A stretch of DNA of 64,000 nucleotides, taken from positions 18,424-82,423 of the forward strand of contig JBDHWG010000024.1 of the NCBI GenBank assembly GCA_039810085.1, written 5' to 3'. The notes under the pieces are model-generated. The model saw nothing but the letters and a program-made list of their open reading frames with translations, was not told where the DNA came from and did not search any database. A program made the position numbers and the translations under genes. Each line of letters starts with the position of its first letter. The first letter of the stretch is position 1. Origin of the DNA: JBDHWG01 sp039810085 (GTDB lineage Bacteria > Chloroflexota > Anaerolineae > Epilineales > JAHCIE01). Below, one piece after another: positions 35,503 to 44,405 of the stretch.

Positions 35503-36630
35503 CTACGAGAAGCGGGACACCGAGAACGGGGCGATGTCGGCGGACGGCGTCTGGCCCAGGATAAGCTCGGCGACGAGCTTGCCGCTGAAGGGGCCGAGTG
35601 TCAACCCCGTCGGGCCGTGGCCCGTTGCGAGGTACACGCCACCCACGCCCGGCACAGACCCAAGCACTGGCAGGCCGTCGGCGGACAGAGGCCGCAAGCC
35701 GACGCGGGTCTCCAGCACCGTGGCCTCGGCCAGCCCTGGCGCGACACGCATGGCCTCGCGCAGCACCTCCGCCACGCCGCCCGCCGTGACGTAAGGCGCA
35801 AAGCCTGAGCCGGTCTCGCGGGTTGCGCCGACGACCATGCGGTTCGGCCACGGAACCATGTAGTGGCCGCGAAAGCTGTTGACGACCGGCCAGCCCTCCG
35901 TGTCGGCGCCCGGCAGGCCCAGGTGCATGATCTGGCCGCGCTGGGGCGCGACGGGGATGGTGACGCCCAGCGCCTCGCCAAACGCCGCCGACCACGCGCC
36001 GCCCGCGATGACGACGTTGCGCGCGGCGATGGGCTGGCCGTCCACGATGACGCCCGTCACATCCTTGCCGCCCAACGCCAGTCCCTCAACGGTGGCCTCC
36101 TGGATCGTAAGGCCGCTGTGTTGAGCAGCCTGGTGCAACGCCTGGGTCAACAGCCGGCCGTCGAGGCGGGCCGCCTGGCGGTGATACAGGCCGCGGGTCA
36201 CGGGAGCAAGCAGCGGGAACAATTGCTGCGCCTCGTCCGCCGTCACCTCGCGCAGATCGTCGCTCGACGGCTGGCCGCGCTCGCGCTGCCGAGCGAAAAT
36301 GCGTGCTGTGGCCTCGTCGTAGGCTGCTGCGTCCTGGGCGTCCATTGCCACCAGCAGCAGGCCGACGCGGGCAAAGCCTGTGTCGCCCGCGCCCTGGTCG
36401 GCGAGGTCCTGGATAAGCGTGGGGTAGTCGGCGGCGGCGGCGGCAGCAAGATCAAACCACGTCCCAGGGTCGCGGGAGTTCGTCTCCGGCGAGATGATGC
36501 CTGCGCCAGCGTCCGTGGCACGGCCCGCCGTCGGCCGGTCGATGAGCAGGGTGTCGGCGCCGCCCCGCGCCAGGTGGTAAGCCGTCGCGACGCCGACGAT
36601 GCCACCACCAATCACAATCGCGTCATGCAT
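35503..36630 (-). CDS. FAD-dependent amino-acid oxidase (DAO/ThiO-like)
   Basis: 375 residues starting with the FAD dinucleotide motif AIVIGGGIVGVATAYHLARGG. DAO family features: TDAGAGIISPE, YHRQAARLDGRLLTQAL, VVIAGGAWSAAFGE, PQRGQIMHL, TRVGLRPLSADGLPVLG and C-terminal ATGHGPTGLTLGPFSGKLVAELI. It oxidises glycine, sarcosine or D-amino acids. No thiamine biosynthesis genes flank it, so ThiO is not supported. Likely amino-acid catabolism. Confidence 0.87.
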   Translation of the reverse strand: MHDAIVIGGGIVGVATAYHLARGGADTLLIDRPTAGRATDAGAGIISPETNSRDPGTWFDLAAAAAADYPTLIQDLADQGAGDTGFARVGLLLVAMDAQDAAAYDEATARIFARQRERGQPSSDDLREVTADEAQQLFPLLAPVTRGLYHRQAARLDGRLLTQALHQAAQHSGLTIQEATVEGLALGGKDVTGVIVDGQPIAARNVVIAGGAWSAAFGEALGVTIPVAPQRGQIMHLGLPGADTEGWPVVNSFRGHYMVPWPNRMVVGATRETGSGFAPYVTAGGVAEVLREAMRVAPGLAEATVLETRVGLRPLSADGLPVLGSVPGVGGVYLATGHGPTGLTLGPFSGKLVAELILGQTPSADIAPFSVSRFS

Positions 36631-36690
36631 TGAGACTGTTTCCTTTCAAGCCCGGCAGCACATTACTTCTCGCGTGTTTTCAAGAGGAAG

Positions 36691-36768
36691 GGAACGCAGA
36701 GACGCAGAGACGCAGAGGTTGAAGACTAAGCATTTCTTTCTCTGCGCCTCTGCGCCTCTGCGTTGCCA
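36691..36768. repeat. Palindromic intergenic element, family B copy 2
   Basis: GCAGAGACGCAGAGACGCAG on the left and CTGCGCCTCTGCGCCTCTGC on the right form imperfect inverted arms around an AT-rich centre. It lies between divergent genes. Confidence 0.75.
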
Positions 36769-36843
36769 GATATTGTAATGAGGGATAAGCTTCGGGTAGT
36801 GTAGGCGCAAGGTGGAGCGGGGTCAAGTAGGAGTGTTATCCCA

Positions 36844-37488
36844 ATGGATACTGAGACGACCAACAATCTCAAGGCGAGCTATGACCGTATCGCTCCCCAG
36901 TACGTCGAGCACATCTACGGCGAGCTGGCGCACAAGCCGCTGGACCGGGCGCTCCTGGACCGCTTCGCCGACGCCGTGCGTAGTCACGGACAGGTGTGCG
37001 ACATGGGCTGCGGGCCGGGCCACGTCGCCCGCTACCTTCACGAGCGCGGCGTCGATGTGCTGGGTATGGACCTGTCGCCTGGGATGGTCGCCGAAGCGCG
37101 GCGGCTGAATCCCGGCATCGCGTTCCACGAGGGGAGCATGCTCGCCCTGGACGAGGCAGACAACGCGTGGGCCGGCATCACCGCCTTCTATTGTATCATC
37201 CACATTGGGCGCGATGAGGTCGCGGTGGCGCTGCGCGAGATGCGCCGCGTCCTCCAGCCGGGCGGCCTGCTGTTCCTCGCTTTCCACGTTGGCGACGAGA
37301 TTTTGCATCCCGACGAGATGTGGGGCCAGCCGGTCGCGATTGACTTCATCTTCTACCAGCCCGACGCGATGGTGGGCTACCTGACAGAGGCGGGGTTCGT
37401 GGTCGAGGACGTCATCGAGCGCCCGCCGTACCCTGATGTCGAGCACCAGAGCCACCGCGCCTACATCTTCGCCCGCAAGCTTGCGTAA
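36844..37488 (+). CDS. Class I SAM-dependent methyltransferase
   Basis: 214 residues: SYDRIAPQYVEHIYG N-terminal helix, SAM motif I VCDMGCGPGHVARYL, acidic end of beta2 in VLGMDLSPGMV, motif II region AFYCIIHI and post-motif VLQPGGLLFLAFHVG. Soluble, of the Methyltransf_11/25 type; the acceptor is unknown. AGGAG lies 12 bases before the ATG, a loose spacing. No pathway genes sit next to it. Confidence 0.87.
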   Translation: MDTETTNNLKASYDRIAPQYVEHIYGELAHKPLDRALLDRFADAVRSHGQVCDMGCGPGHVARYLHERGVDVLGMDLSPGMVAEARRLNPGIAFHEGSMLALDEADNAWAGITAFYCIIHIGRDEVAVALREMRRVLQPGGLLFLAFHVGDEILHPDEMWGQPVAIDFIFYQPDAMVGYLTEAGFVVEDVIERPPYPDVEHQSHRAYIFARKLA

Positions 37489-37582
37489 CTTTCGGGCTGA
37501 CGGCAGCGTCTTTCATCATATGCGGGTCACAGAGCGGCCCGCCTAAATGCATTAGTCGCACATCCCGAGAACGCGAGGCTCC

Positions 37583-40276
37583 ATGACTACCCGAACGACT
37601 CCCCCGACTCGCCTCACACGCTGGATTCGTGTTGCCATCCTCATGGCAGCCCCCGTTGTACTCGCCGTCGCCGCGCTCACGACGTTTCGCGTGGTTCCCG
37701 CCGCCCAGGCCCATCCGACCCGCGATACCACGATCCAGATCACCGACTCGGGCTTCGTCCCACAGGCCATCACCGTTTCGGCTGGATCTTTGGTCGTGTG
37801 GGAGAACGACTCCGATAGCGCCTCCCACCGAGTCGCCTTCAACGACGGGCCGACATCCCCCGTCCTCCAGCCAAGGGATGCATACCAGCGCACCTTCGAC
37901 ACAGCGGGGGATTACCCCTATCACTGCGCAATTCATCCGAGTGAGACAGCGGTCGTACACGTCGTCGGCCACGTGCCGCCGAGCGAGCCGGCCGAGCTGT
38001 CGGTCACGTCGAGCCGCGACCAGCCGGTCACGCCCGGCGCCGCGATTGACTATCACATCACCTATGAGAACCGCAGCGATGCGACCGTTGCTCAGAACAC
38101 CGTCCTGACGGTCACGCTGCCCTCCGGCGCGGTGCTGCTCTCCTCGCAGCGCCGGGGCGTTCCCCTGCCGCCGACTTCCCAGGTCGGCCAGGACCTGGTC
38201 TACGCCCTTGGCGCGGTGCCGGCCGACTCTGAGAACCAGATCGACCTGCGCGTCCAAATGCCGTCGCCGCTGCCCGCGACTGGCGACGTTACCCTGACCG
38301 CGCGCATCTCGGCCAGCAATGTCGACAGCCGAGGCGACCATTACACCGAAGATAGCAGCCAGGTAGCCGTGCCGCGCCTGACGCTAGGCGTGCGTCCGGC
38401 GGAAGATAGCGGGCCCTTTGTGGCTGGTGGCGTTGTCACCTACACCCTGGAGTACGCCAACCGCGCGGATGATGTCGCCGCGCCCAACGTGACGGTCACG
38501 CTCCAGTTGCCAGCCGTAGCGACGTTCGTCTCGGCGACGCGCGACGACGAGACGGGACAGACAACGGTGAACAGCAGCGTCGCCGGCAATATTGTCTCAT
38601 TCTTCCTCGGCACACTGGCGGCGGACAGCAGCGGGCGCATCTACGCCCGGGTGCGCCTGTCTGACTCACTAGCCGCCGGCCAGCCGATATCAATCACAGC
38701 GCGCATCAACGGGGCTGTGGCCGGTGTCGTTGGCGGAGAGCCGGAGCGGGACAGCGAAAGCTCGGATAGCCAAATTGCGCCAGGCCAGGGCCCGAACATG
38801 TACGTCCGTCTGTCTAGCAGCGGCGACAACGAAATTAGCGGACGGCGCGTATACCAGGTCGCCTACGGCAATATTGGGGTCGGCGACGTCGCCTCGGCGC
38901 GCGTGACCCTGACCCTGCCGAGCAGCGTGAGTGGCCCCGACTTCGGGGCAACGCCGCCGACGTTCTTCAACAACAACACGGCAGTGTGGCAAATTCCCCT
39001 GCTAGATGGGCAGACTGCGGCCATCCCATTCTACGTGCGCGTCACGCTGCGCGACTCGGGCAATATCACGGCGACGGCGACGATCACTGGCACGTCGGAG
39101 GCCCCAGACATCCAACCGGCCGACAACGAGGCGGTTGACGTCGAGCCAATTCTTCCGCTCGCCCGACCGACCGTCTACACGCCCAAGACCACCATCGTCG
39201 GCCCACGGCCCACCTTCCGTGGGCTTGGCACGCCCGGCGCGACGCTGTCGGTCTTCCTGGCAGCCAGCGCGAGCGGCCCGACGCAGAAGCTCGGCAGCGC
39301 CGTCGTCCGCGCCGACCGCACATGGACCATCACGCCGACGACTGCCATTGCGGTGAACGGCTGGCATTGGGTCACGGCGACGCAGACCCTGAACAACCAC
39401 GTTAGTGGTGTGGCAGGCGCATCATTCGCCGTGACCTCGACCACGGCCATTGACCCCGACAGTCTCACGCGCAACGGTATCCCCCTCGGCGGTCTCAACC
39501 CAACGCTCGGCTGGGCCCCCAACCACGTTTACAAACTAGGCATGAAGCTGCCAGCGTGCGCTACGCCAATCTCGCCCACGCTGCAATCGTCGCTGTTCAA
39601 TGCCGCGGGCCTGATGACGGGCTACAAGCGCTTCCCCGGCGTGCGGCCAGCGGCCGACCCGCAGCACGTCGACTTCGACTTCACAACGCCGATCAGCACG
39701 CTCGGCTTCGAGCTATATGTAGACTACGACTGCCCGGCGGCAACGCCCGCTGGCCCGGTGGTTCACATCCACACATGCATTGACGGCCCGAGTTGCTCCG
39801 ACGATCCGCCCGCGCCGCCCCACGACTGCGAGGACTGCGTACCGGGCAAGCCGCCGCGTCCCCGCGCCATTGACCCAGACGGCTTCGTCTACGACGCGGC
39901 GGCCGTGCGGGCCGGCGCTACCATCACCCAGTCTATCATCACCCGCGCCTGGGTGACGGCAACGCGCCAGACCGCGCCCGGCGCCTTCGCACCTTGGAAC
40001 GCCCTGGAATACGGCCAGGTGAATCCTCAGTACACGGACAGCGCCTACCCGGACAAGGTGCTCACGCCAGGCTACTTCTCGTTCCGCGTGCCGCCCGGTG
40101 CGTATCGCCTGAACGTCGCGACGCCCGGCTTCCTGCCGTACGACAGTCCGGTGCTCCAGGTCATCGAAACGCCAATCACCCACAACGTGCCGCTAGAACG
40201 CAGCGGCGGCGTCCAGCGCAACGTCGCGACTGTCCCACCTATCCGCATCTTTCTACCATACGTCCGGCGGCAGTGA
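37583..40276 (+). CDS. Large secreted protein: cupredoxin-like domain, DUF11 repeats, C-terminal FLPYV box
   Basis: Signal peptide to about residue 45. Residues 50-133 are plastocyanin-like, with His in ASHRVAF and Cys/His in YHCAIHPSE, but the axial Met position reads Glu. Three DUF11/CARDB-like beta repeats follow (about 140-520) with NRSDATVAQNTVLTVTLP-type strands. Then come an Ig-like Big domain (VYTPKTTIVGPRPTFRGLG), a Cys-rich segment (HTCIDGPSCSDDPPAPPHDCEDC) and a carboxypeptidase-regulatory-like region. It ends IRIFLPYVRRQ. Probably cell-surface; function unknown. The M20 peptidase gene starts 4 bases later. Confidence 0.75.
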   Translation: MTTRTTPPTRLTRWIRVAILMAAPVVLAVAALTTFRVVPAAQAHPTRDTTIQITDSGFVPQAITVSAGSLVVWENDSDSASHRVAFNDGPTSPVLQPRDAYQRTFDTAGDYPYHCAIHPSETAVVHVVGHVPPSEPAELSVTSSRDQPVTPGAAIDYHITYENRSDATVAQNTVLTVTLPSGAVLLSSQRRGVPLPPTSQVGQDLVYALGAVPADSENQIDLRVQMPSPLPATGDVTLTARISASNVDSRGDHYTEDSSQVAVPRLTLGVRPAEDSGPFVAGGVVTYTLEYANRADDVAAPNVTVTLQLPAVATFVSATRDDETGQTTVNSSVAGNIVSFFLGTLAADSSGRIYARVRLSDSLAAGQPISITARINGAVAGVVGGEPERDSESSDSQIAPGQGPNMYVRLSSSGDNEISGRRVYQVAYGNIGVGDVASARVTLTLPSSVSGPDFGATPPTFFNNNTAVWQIPLLDGQTAAIPFYVRVTLRDSGNITATATITGTSEAPDIQPADNEAVDVEPILPLARPTVYTPKTTIVGPRPTFRGLGTPGATLSVFLAASASGPTQKLGSAVVRADRTWTITPTTAIAVNGWHWVTATQTLNNHVSGVAGASFAVTSTTAIDPDSLTRNGIPLGGLNPTLGWAPNHVYKLGMKLPACATPISPTLQSSLFNAAGLMTGYKRFPGVRPAADPQHVDFDFTTPISTLGFELYVDYDCPAATPAGPVVHIHTCIDGPSCSDDPPAPPHDCEDCVPGKPPRPRAIDPDGFVYDAAAVRAGATITQSIITRAWVTATRQTAPGAFAPWNALEYGQVNPQYTDSAYPDKVLTPGYFSFRVPPGAYRLNVATPGFLPYDSPVLQVIETPITHNVPLERSGGVQRNVATVPPIRIFLPYVRRQ

Positions 40277-40279
40277 CCG

Positions 40280-41626
40280 ATGAACCCGACGATCCAGAGC
40301 TATCTGAAAGACCACGCCGACGAGCACGTCCGCGACCTCCAGGCGCTGCTGCGCTTCCCTAGCATCGCCGCCCGCACCGATGACATCTGGCGCTGCGCCA
40401 CCTGGCTGGCCGACTTCATGGCCGGCTTCGGCGCGCCCCCGGAGCTTATCGCGGATGGCGGCAACCCGGTGCTCCTGGCCGAGATGCCCGGCCAGTCGCC
40501 CAAGACGCTGCTCATCTACCTGCACTACGACGTGCAGCCCGCCGACGAACCCGACTGGCTCTCCGACCCTTTTGGCGGCGAAGTGCGCGACGGGCGCATC
40601 TACGGGCGCGGCGCGGTGGATAACAAGGGGCCAGTGATGGCGGTCCTGGAGGCGCTGCGGGCCTATCACGCCTGCGGCATGCAGCCGCCGGTCACGGTAC
40701 GCTTCCTATGTGAAGGCGAAGAGGAAATTAGCAGCCCCACGCTGCCGGGCATCCTGGGCCGCTACCACGACCGCATCGCCTCGGACGCGCTGGTGAACTT
40801 CGACGACAACGTCTGGGTGGACGGCCGACCGCGTGTGGTGTGCGGCATCAAGGGCATCGCCAAGATTCGGCTGGAGGTGCGGACGCGGCGCGAGTTCCAC
40901 GCCATGATGTCGCCGCTCATCGAGAACGCGGCGTGGCGGCTGGTGTGGGCGCTCAATACGCTGGTCGCGCCCGATGGCCGCATCCTCATCCGCGACTTCT
41001 ACGACGAGGTTGTCCCGCCCCAGCCGCGCGACGTGGCGCTGCTGGCGGACCTGGGCTGGTCGGGGGATGAGTTACTGGCGGCAAGCGGACGGACGGCGTT
41101 CGTCGGCGGCGTCAGCGGGACCGAGGTGCTGACGCGCCTGTACCTGGAGCCGACCATCAACCTGGGCGGCATCAGCGGCGGCTACGTCCTGCCGGAGCAG
41201 AAGGGCGTCGTGCCGGCGTTTGCGGCGGCGGAGATGCGCGTCGGCACCGTCCCGAACCAGATGCCGGAGCGTGTGCTGGCGCTCATTCGGGCACACCTGG
41301 ACGCGGCGGGGTTCGGGGACGTGCAGGCGTCGCTCATCTCGCGCAACCCGTGGGCGCGGACGCCGGTGGACAGCCCCATCGCCCAAGCATTGCGGAAGAG
41401 CCTGGCCGGGGCGTTCGAGCGCGACGTGGTCTTGTTCCCGACGTATCCGGGTAGTGGGCCAGAGGGCGTGTTCCAGGAGCTATTCCCAAATATGCAGCAG
41501 GCGTACAGCGGCTTCGGCCCGACCGAGGACAACCTCCACGCCCCCAACGAGTACATCGTCATCGACGACTATCTGCGCGGGATCGAGACGGTTGTGCGGC
41601 TGTTGGAGGAATACGCGAGGGTGTAA
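40280..41626 (+). CDS. M20-family metallopeptidase / dipeptidase
   Basis: 448 residues. Metal-site motifs: YLHYDVQPAD (His, Asp), IYGRGAVDNKGP (bridging Asp), FLCEGEEEISSP (catalytic Glu pair), and C-terminal FPTYPGSGPEGVF and ENLHAPNEY-like DNLHAPNEYIVIDDY for the last His. It is a cytoplasmic dizinc dipeptidase or aminoacylase with a dimerisation domain in the middle. No signal peptide. 3 bases after the preceding secreted-protein gene, so co-transcribed, although a functional link is not obvious. Confidence 0.9.
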   Translation: MNPTIQSYLKDHADEHVRDLQALLRFPSIAARTDDIWRCATWLADFMAGFGAPPELIADGGNPVLLAEMPGQSPKTLLIYLHYDVQPADEPDWLSDPFGGEVRDGRIYGRGAVDNKGPVMAVLEALRAYHACGMQPPVTVRFLCEGEEEISSPTLPGILGRYHDRIASDALVNFDDNVWVDGRPRVVCGIKGIAKIRLEVRTRREFHAMMSPLIENAAWRLVWALNTLVAPDGRILIRDFYDEVVPPQPRDVALLADLGWSGDELLAASGRTAFVGGVSGTEVLTRLYLEPTINLGGISGGYVLPEQKGVVPAFAAAEMRVGTVPNQMPERVLALIRAHLDAAGFGDVQASLISRNPWARTPVDSPIAQALRKSLAGAFERDVVLFPTYPGSGPEGVFQELFPNMQQAYSGFGPTEDNLHAPNEYIVIDDYLRGIETVVRLLEEYARV

Positions 41627-41732
41627 TGGCGTGCGTCAAAGGGTGTTGGACCACGAAGCGCACGAAAGGACCACGAAAAGCGCGAAAGGTTGCCGCGCGG
41701 CGATTGTCTTGCTCTTAAAATAGCGGCGTAGC

Positions 41733-41765
41733 AGACCTGACAAGTTTTAGAAACCTGTCAGGTCT
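41733..41765. repeat. Family E hairpin
   Basis: AGACCTGACA and TGTCAGGTCT are perfect 10-base arms around a 13-base AT-rich loop. It is nested within the family C element. It could act as a terminator for the M20 gene but lies over 100 bases downstream. Confidence 0.7.
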
Positions 41766-41769
41766 TGCC

Positions 41770-41850
41770 GTCATGCTGAGCGAAGCGAAGCATCTGGGCC
41801 GCGTTGCAGCGCAGTCCATACCCCTCACTTCATTCGGGGCGACAGAGATG
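41770..41850. repeat. Palindromic intergenic element, family F copy
   Basis: Begins GTCATGCTGAGCGAAGCGAA, as at 25001. The right end (around 41838-41850, ATTCGGGGCGACAG) is only loosely complementary, so the boundary is approximate. Confidence 0.5.
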
Positions 41851-41954
41851 CTCACCCGACTGCAGGTGAAGTAAGTCTATGGCTAACTCTCGTGCCCTTC
41901 GAGGGCTTTCGCGGCCTTCGCGGTCCAGAGTGTCGCGTGCATCAGCGTGCTGCC

Positions 41955-42065
41955 GCAGGAGCGGCGGGCTAAAGCCGCGCCGCTAAGAATACAAAGTCCT
42001 ACAGACTGCTTGAGTCCCAACGGGACTTCGTCTTCTTAGCGCCAGCGCCCGGAGCCTGGCGTCCA
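41955..42065. repeat. Family D element, copy 1
   Basis: GGCTAAAGCCGCGCCGCTAAGA to TTAGCGCCAGCGCCCGGAGC. It folds on itself by pairing GCTAAGA with TCTTAGC, with inner arms. Copy 2 (44021-44129) is in the same orientation. Rows 41627-42163 hold only these repeats, with no supportable gene. Confidence 0.75.
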
Positions 42066-42163
42066 CATGGTAGCGCAGTCCAATCACCGGTTTGACGATT
42101 CTTTCGGCAAGCGTATCATACCGCCGCACACGGACGATTACGGCGATGGGAAACGCGTGAATC

Positions 42164-42403
42164 ATGACAACAGATCTGGCCTCGCCTGAGTATCGACTCG
42201 CTATCTGCATCCGCAATGACGACTATCCGGCCTCGCTGGAAGTGCGCAAGATATACCAGGTCTTGCCTGACGCCAAAGGAGCCGAGCACGGCCTGATTCG
42301 CGTGATCGACGAGTCGGGCGAAGATTACCTCTACCCCGAAGACTACTTCGTCGTCGTCGAGTTGCCACCCTCCGTCCGAGCCGCGTTGCAGTTCGCCGCC
42401 TGA
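42164..42403 (+). CDS. Small hypothetical protein
   Basis: 79 residues, acidic, with no membrane segment: RLAICIRNDDYPASLEVRKIYQVL, then GLIRVIDESGEDYLYPEDYFVVVELP. The sequence looks like a compact all-beta fold, and similar short proteins occur widely in cyanobacteria and Chloroflexota as I recall. The C-terminal YLYPEDYFVVVELP is the most distinctive part. Function is unknown. It lies convergent to the pentapeptide-repeat gene with 22 bases between the stops, inside the repeat-flanked island. Confidence 0.65.
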   Translation: MTTDLASPEYRLAICIRNDDYPASLEVRKIYQVLPDAKGAEHGLIRVIDESGEDYLYPEDYFVVVELPPSVRAALQFAA

Positions 42404-42425
42404 CGCCATACAAATCAGCAGATAC

Positions 42426-43439
42426 TCACGCGTGCTTGCTGCCATCGGGCATCGTCGCGCCTTCAAGCGACTTGGCTACTGCTAGCTCCTCATTAGTGAC
42501 TAGATGACGGTTACCATCCTCATCAACGGTATATACCCCCTCGAGATTCACTCTGTGGAGATAGGCTTCTCGCAGGTCCGCGTCGCCTAAATAAGCCGCG
42601 CAGAGGTTAGCGCCAGTTAGTCTTGCTCCCCTAAGAGTTGCCCCGCGCAGGTTTGCCCAATGGAGGTTTGTCCAAATGAGGCTCGCGCGCTGGAGATTAG
42701 CTCCGCTGAGGTTTGCTTCACGCAGGTTCGCCCGGTTAAGGTTCGCTTCGCAGAGGTTCGCCTCAAATAGGTTCGCCCCACGTAGTTCTGTACCCCTCAA
42801 ATCCAAGAACTGATCAGCCTTCTCAAGTTTGGTGGACCGGCGGCCAATCACGGTAAGAATAGCTTGAATATCGGTGCGAGGTTCCATCTCCCCCCATATC
42901 GAGGCAGTTGATCCTACCTTCCTTTCAGGATGCTCCGCTTCTTGCTTGCGCGGAGCATTTTCGCGAACGAAAGCCGTCAATACCTCCATAACCGGCCAAT
43001 GATGGGTCTCAGAATCTTCAGCAATGCGCTCCAAGGCATAGATTCCGCCCAGCCGAATCGTTAGGTCGTCGCTGCCCAGGTGCTCTACTGCTTTGTTGAA
43101 ACGCTCGGTGATCTGGCCTTCGCGAGCAATCTCAACCTGCTTCTGCGTCGCCTCGACCTGTTTCTCGGTAGCTTCCACCGTCCGTTGTGTCGCTCGAAGG
43201 GTACGCCAGGCCGTATAACCGCCGAACAGGATCGCTGCTCCACCGATAAGTTGCAGTAGGGTTCTAAAGGCTTCATCTTGGGCGGTAACACGGTCTTTGG
43301 GGTCAAGGAGCGCCGAGGCCGGCTGCCAAAGGAAGAAGTACCAAACGACGGCTAGCGCGAGGACAAGGACAATGATGCCCGCGCTTCTGAAGTAGGGGCG
43401 GAGACGGGACAGATAGGAGCTGAGTCTTTTGCGCATCAT
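42426..43439 (-). CDS. Membrane-anchored pentapeptide-repeat protein
   Basis: 337 residues. Two N-terminal TM segments (about 20-42 and 63-83) enclose a short loop, followed by a coiled-coil stretch with repeated EATxKQVEA. A conserved region ITERFNKAVEHLGSDDLTIRLGGIYALERIA follows. About 18 pentapeptide repeats of the A(N/D)LRx type (about 217-300) form a right-handed quadrilateral helix. Such proteins are common in cyanobacteria; roles are mostly unknown. Its location between repeat copies suggests an accessory, possibly transferred gene. Confidence 0.85.
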   Translation of the reverse strand: MMRKRLSSYLSRLRPYFRSAGIIVLVLALAVVWYFFLWQPASALLDPKDRVTAQDEAFRTLLQLIGGAAILFGGYTAWRTLRATQRTVEATEKQVEATQKQVEIAREGQITERFNKAVEHLGSDDLTIRLGGIYALERIAEDSETHHWPVMEVLTAFVRENAPRKQEAEHPERKVGSTASIWGEMEPRTDIQAILTVIGRRSTKLEKADQFLDLRGTELRGANLFEANLCEANLNRANLREANLSGANLQRASLIWTNLHWANLRGATLRGARLTGANLCAAYLGDADLREAYLHRVNLEGVYTVDEDGNRHLVTNEELAVAKSLEGATMPDGSKHA

Positions 43440-43469
43440 AAGCGAGGAAACAGTACTACCAGGGTTAAC

Positions 43470-43865
43470 CTACCGTAATTGGTGAGCGCGAACGCCGTCG
43501 CCCCACAGGGCCTTTTCGATCTCAGACCACGGTACGACCTTGCGTATAGCGCCCGACTGCGCCATCATCGATGTACCCTGTGATGCGTTCTCTCGCGCCG
43601 CTGAGACCAGTTCTGGCTTTATGCCGGCTGCTTCAATGAGCCAGAGCAGCATCGCCGGGTTGACGACATGATTATAGGCAAAGCGAGCGTCCCGTTTCGT
43701 CGTAGTCTTGCGACCGTATGCTCCTGGCCCGCCATACTCAGATAGCCAGCCCAGCCAGTGCTCTTTCTGGGTTCGGTACCATTTGCCGGGAGTGACGTGC
43801 GGCTCGTCGGAAGGAAGCGCTTCGATGGCTCGGATGAATTCTTTGATGCTTACGCTCTTGCTCAT
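43470..43865 (-). CDS. Hypothetical protein
   Basis: 131 residues from ATG 43865 (MSKSVSIKEFIRAIEALPSD); an in-frame ATG at 43874 is also possible. The conserved-looking part is YRTQKEHWLGWLSEYGGPGAYGRK to ARFAYNHVVNPAMLLWLIEAAG, then KVVPWSEIEKALWG at the C-terminus. It is soluble and helical. I recognise it as a widespread uncharacterised family but no function. It precedes the pentapeptide-repeat gene by 30 bases on the same strand, so the two may be co-transcribed. Confidence 0.65.
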   Translation of the reverse strand: MSKSVSIKEFIRAIEALPSDEPHVTPGKWYRTQKEHWLGWLSEYGGPGAYGRKTTTKRDARFAYNHVVNPAMLLWLIEAAGIKPELVSAARENASQGTSMMAQSGAIRKVVPWSEIEKALWGDGVRAHQLR

Positions 43866-43963
43866 ATAGCCCATTCCGTCGTTTTCCGTGGTCCGTTGAA
43901 ATGTGCGGCAGTTCGATGTAAAGCGACATTGTGTTCCAGGACGGCAGTTTAGCACGGTTGAAT

Positions 43964-44129
43964 GCGTGCGTCAAAGGCTATTGGACCACGAAGCACCGAA
44001 AGGTCGTTGCGCGGCGAGCACGAGCGGCGCGCTAAAGCCGCGCCGCTAAGAGAGCAAAGTTCTGCGGACTCATTGAGTCCCATCGTGACTTTGCTCTCTT
44101 AGCGCCAGCGCCCGGAGCCTGGCGTCCGC
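43964..44129. repeat. Composite element: family C left arm joined to family D copy 2
   Basis: GCGTGCGTCAAAGG, then TTGGACCACGAAGC, repeats the sequence at 41630-41660. It is followed after about 30 bases by the D element (44021-44129). D2 has a long stem, GCTAAGAGAGCAAAGT with ACTTTGCTCTCTTAGC. Direct orientation relative to 41630-42110. No gene is supportable in 43866-44405, which holds only repeats. Confidence 0.72.
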
Positions 44130-44201
44130 ACGATAGCGTGGCCCAACGCCTGGTTGCACACTTTTTCCGTTCAGCGTGCTAGCGTGTCCCTCGCAAGGGC
44201 G

Positions 44202-44295
44202 GGGGATTGCTTCGCGTTCGCTCGCAATGACGGCTTGGCGGTGTTCTCGTGTCGGCGCATGCCGTCACATGGCTTGAGGGTCTCGCAATGACGGC
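44202..44295. repeat. Partial family A elements
   Basis: GGGATTGCTTCGCGTTCGCT then CTCGCAATGAC (to about 44231) is the right half of family A. A second CTCGCAATGACGGC lies near 44282-44295. Left halves are missing, so these are remnants. Confidence 0.55.
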
Positions 44296-44405
44296 TCTAA
44301 GCGAGCAGCGAGCAGAGACACTTACGCCTCTGCTCGCTGCATTCGTTCCGACTCTGGCCCCCTTCTCACCAGGCGGGAGAAGGGGCGGGGGGATGAGGGA
44401 GGGTT

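Larger units (their letters stand above)
41646..41927. repeat. Family C palindrome, copy 2, interrupted by other elements
   Basis: The left arm (41646-41699, TGGACCACGAAGCGCACGAAAG) and a right arm (41889-41927, TTCGCGGCCTTCGCGGTCCA) match the two ends of copy 1 at 29221-29322. They are about 190 bases apart because the family E hairpin and a family F element sit between them, which looks like nesting. No ORF. Confidence 0.6.
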
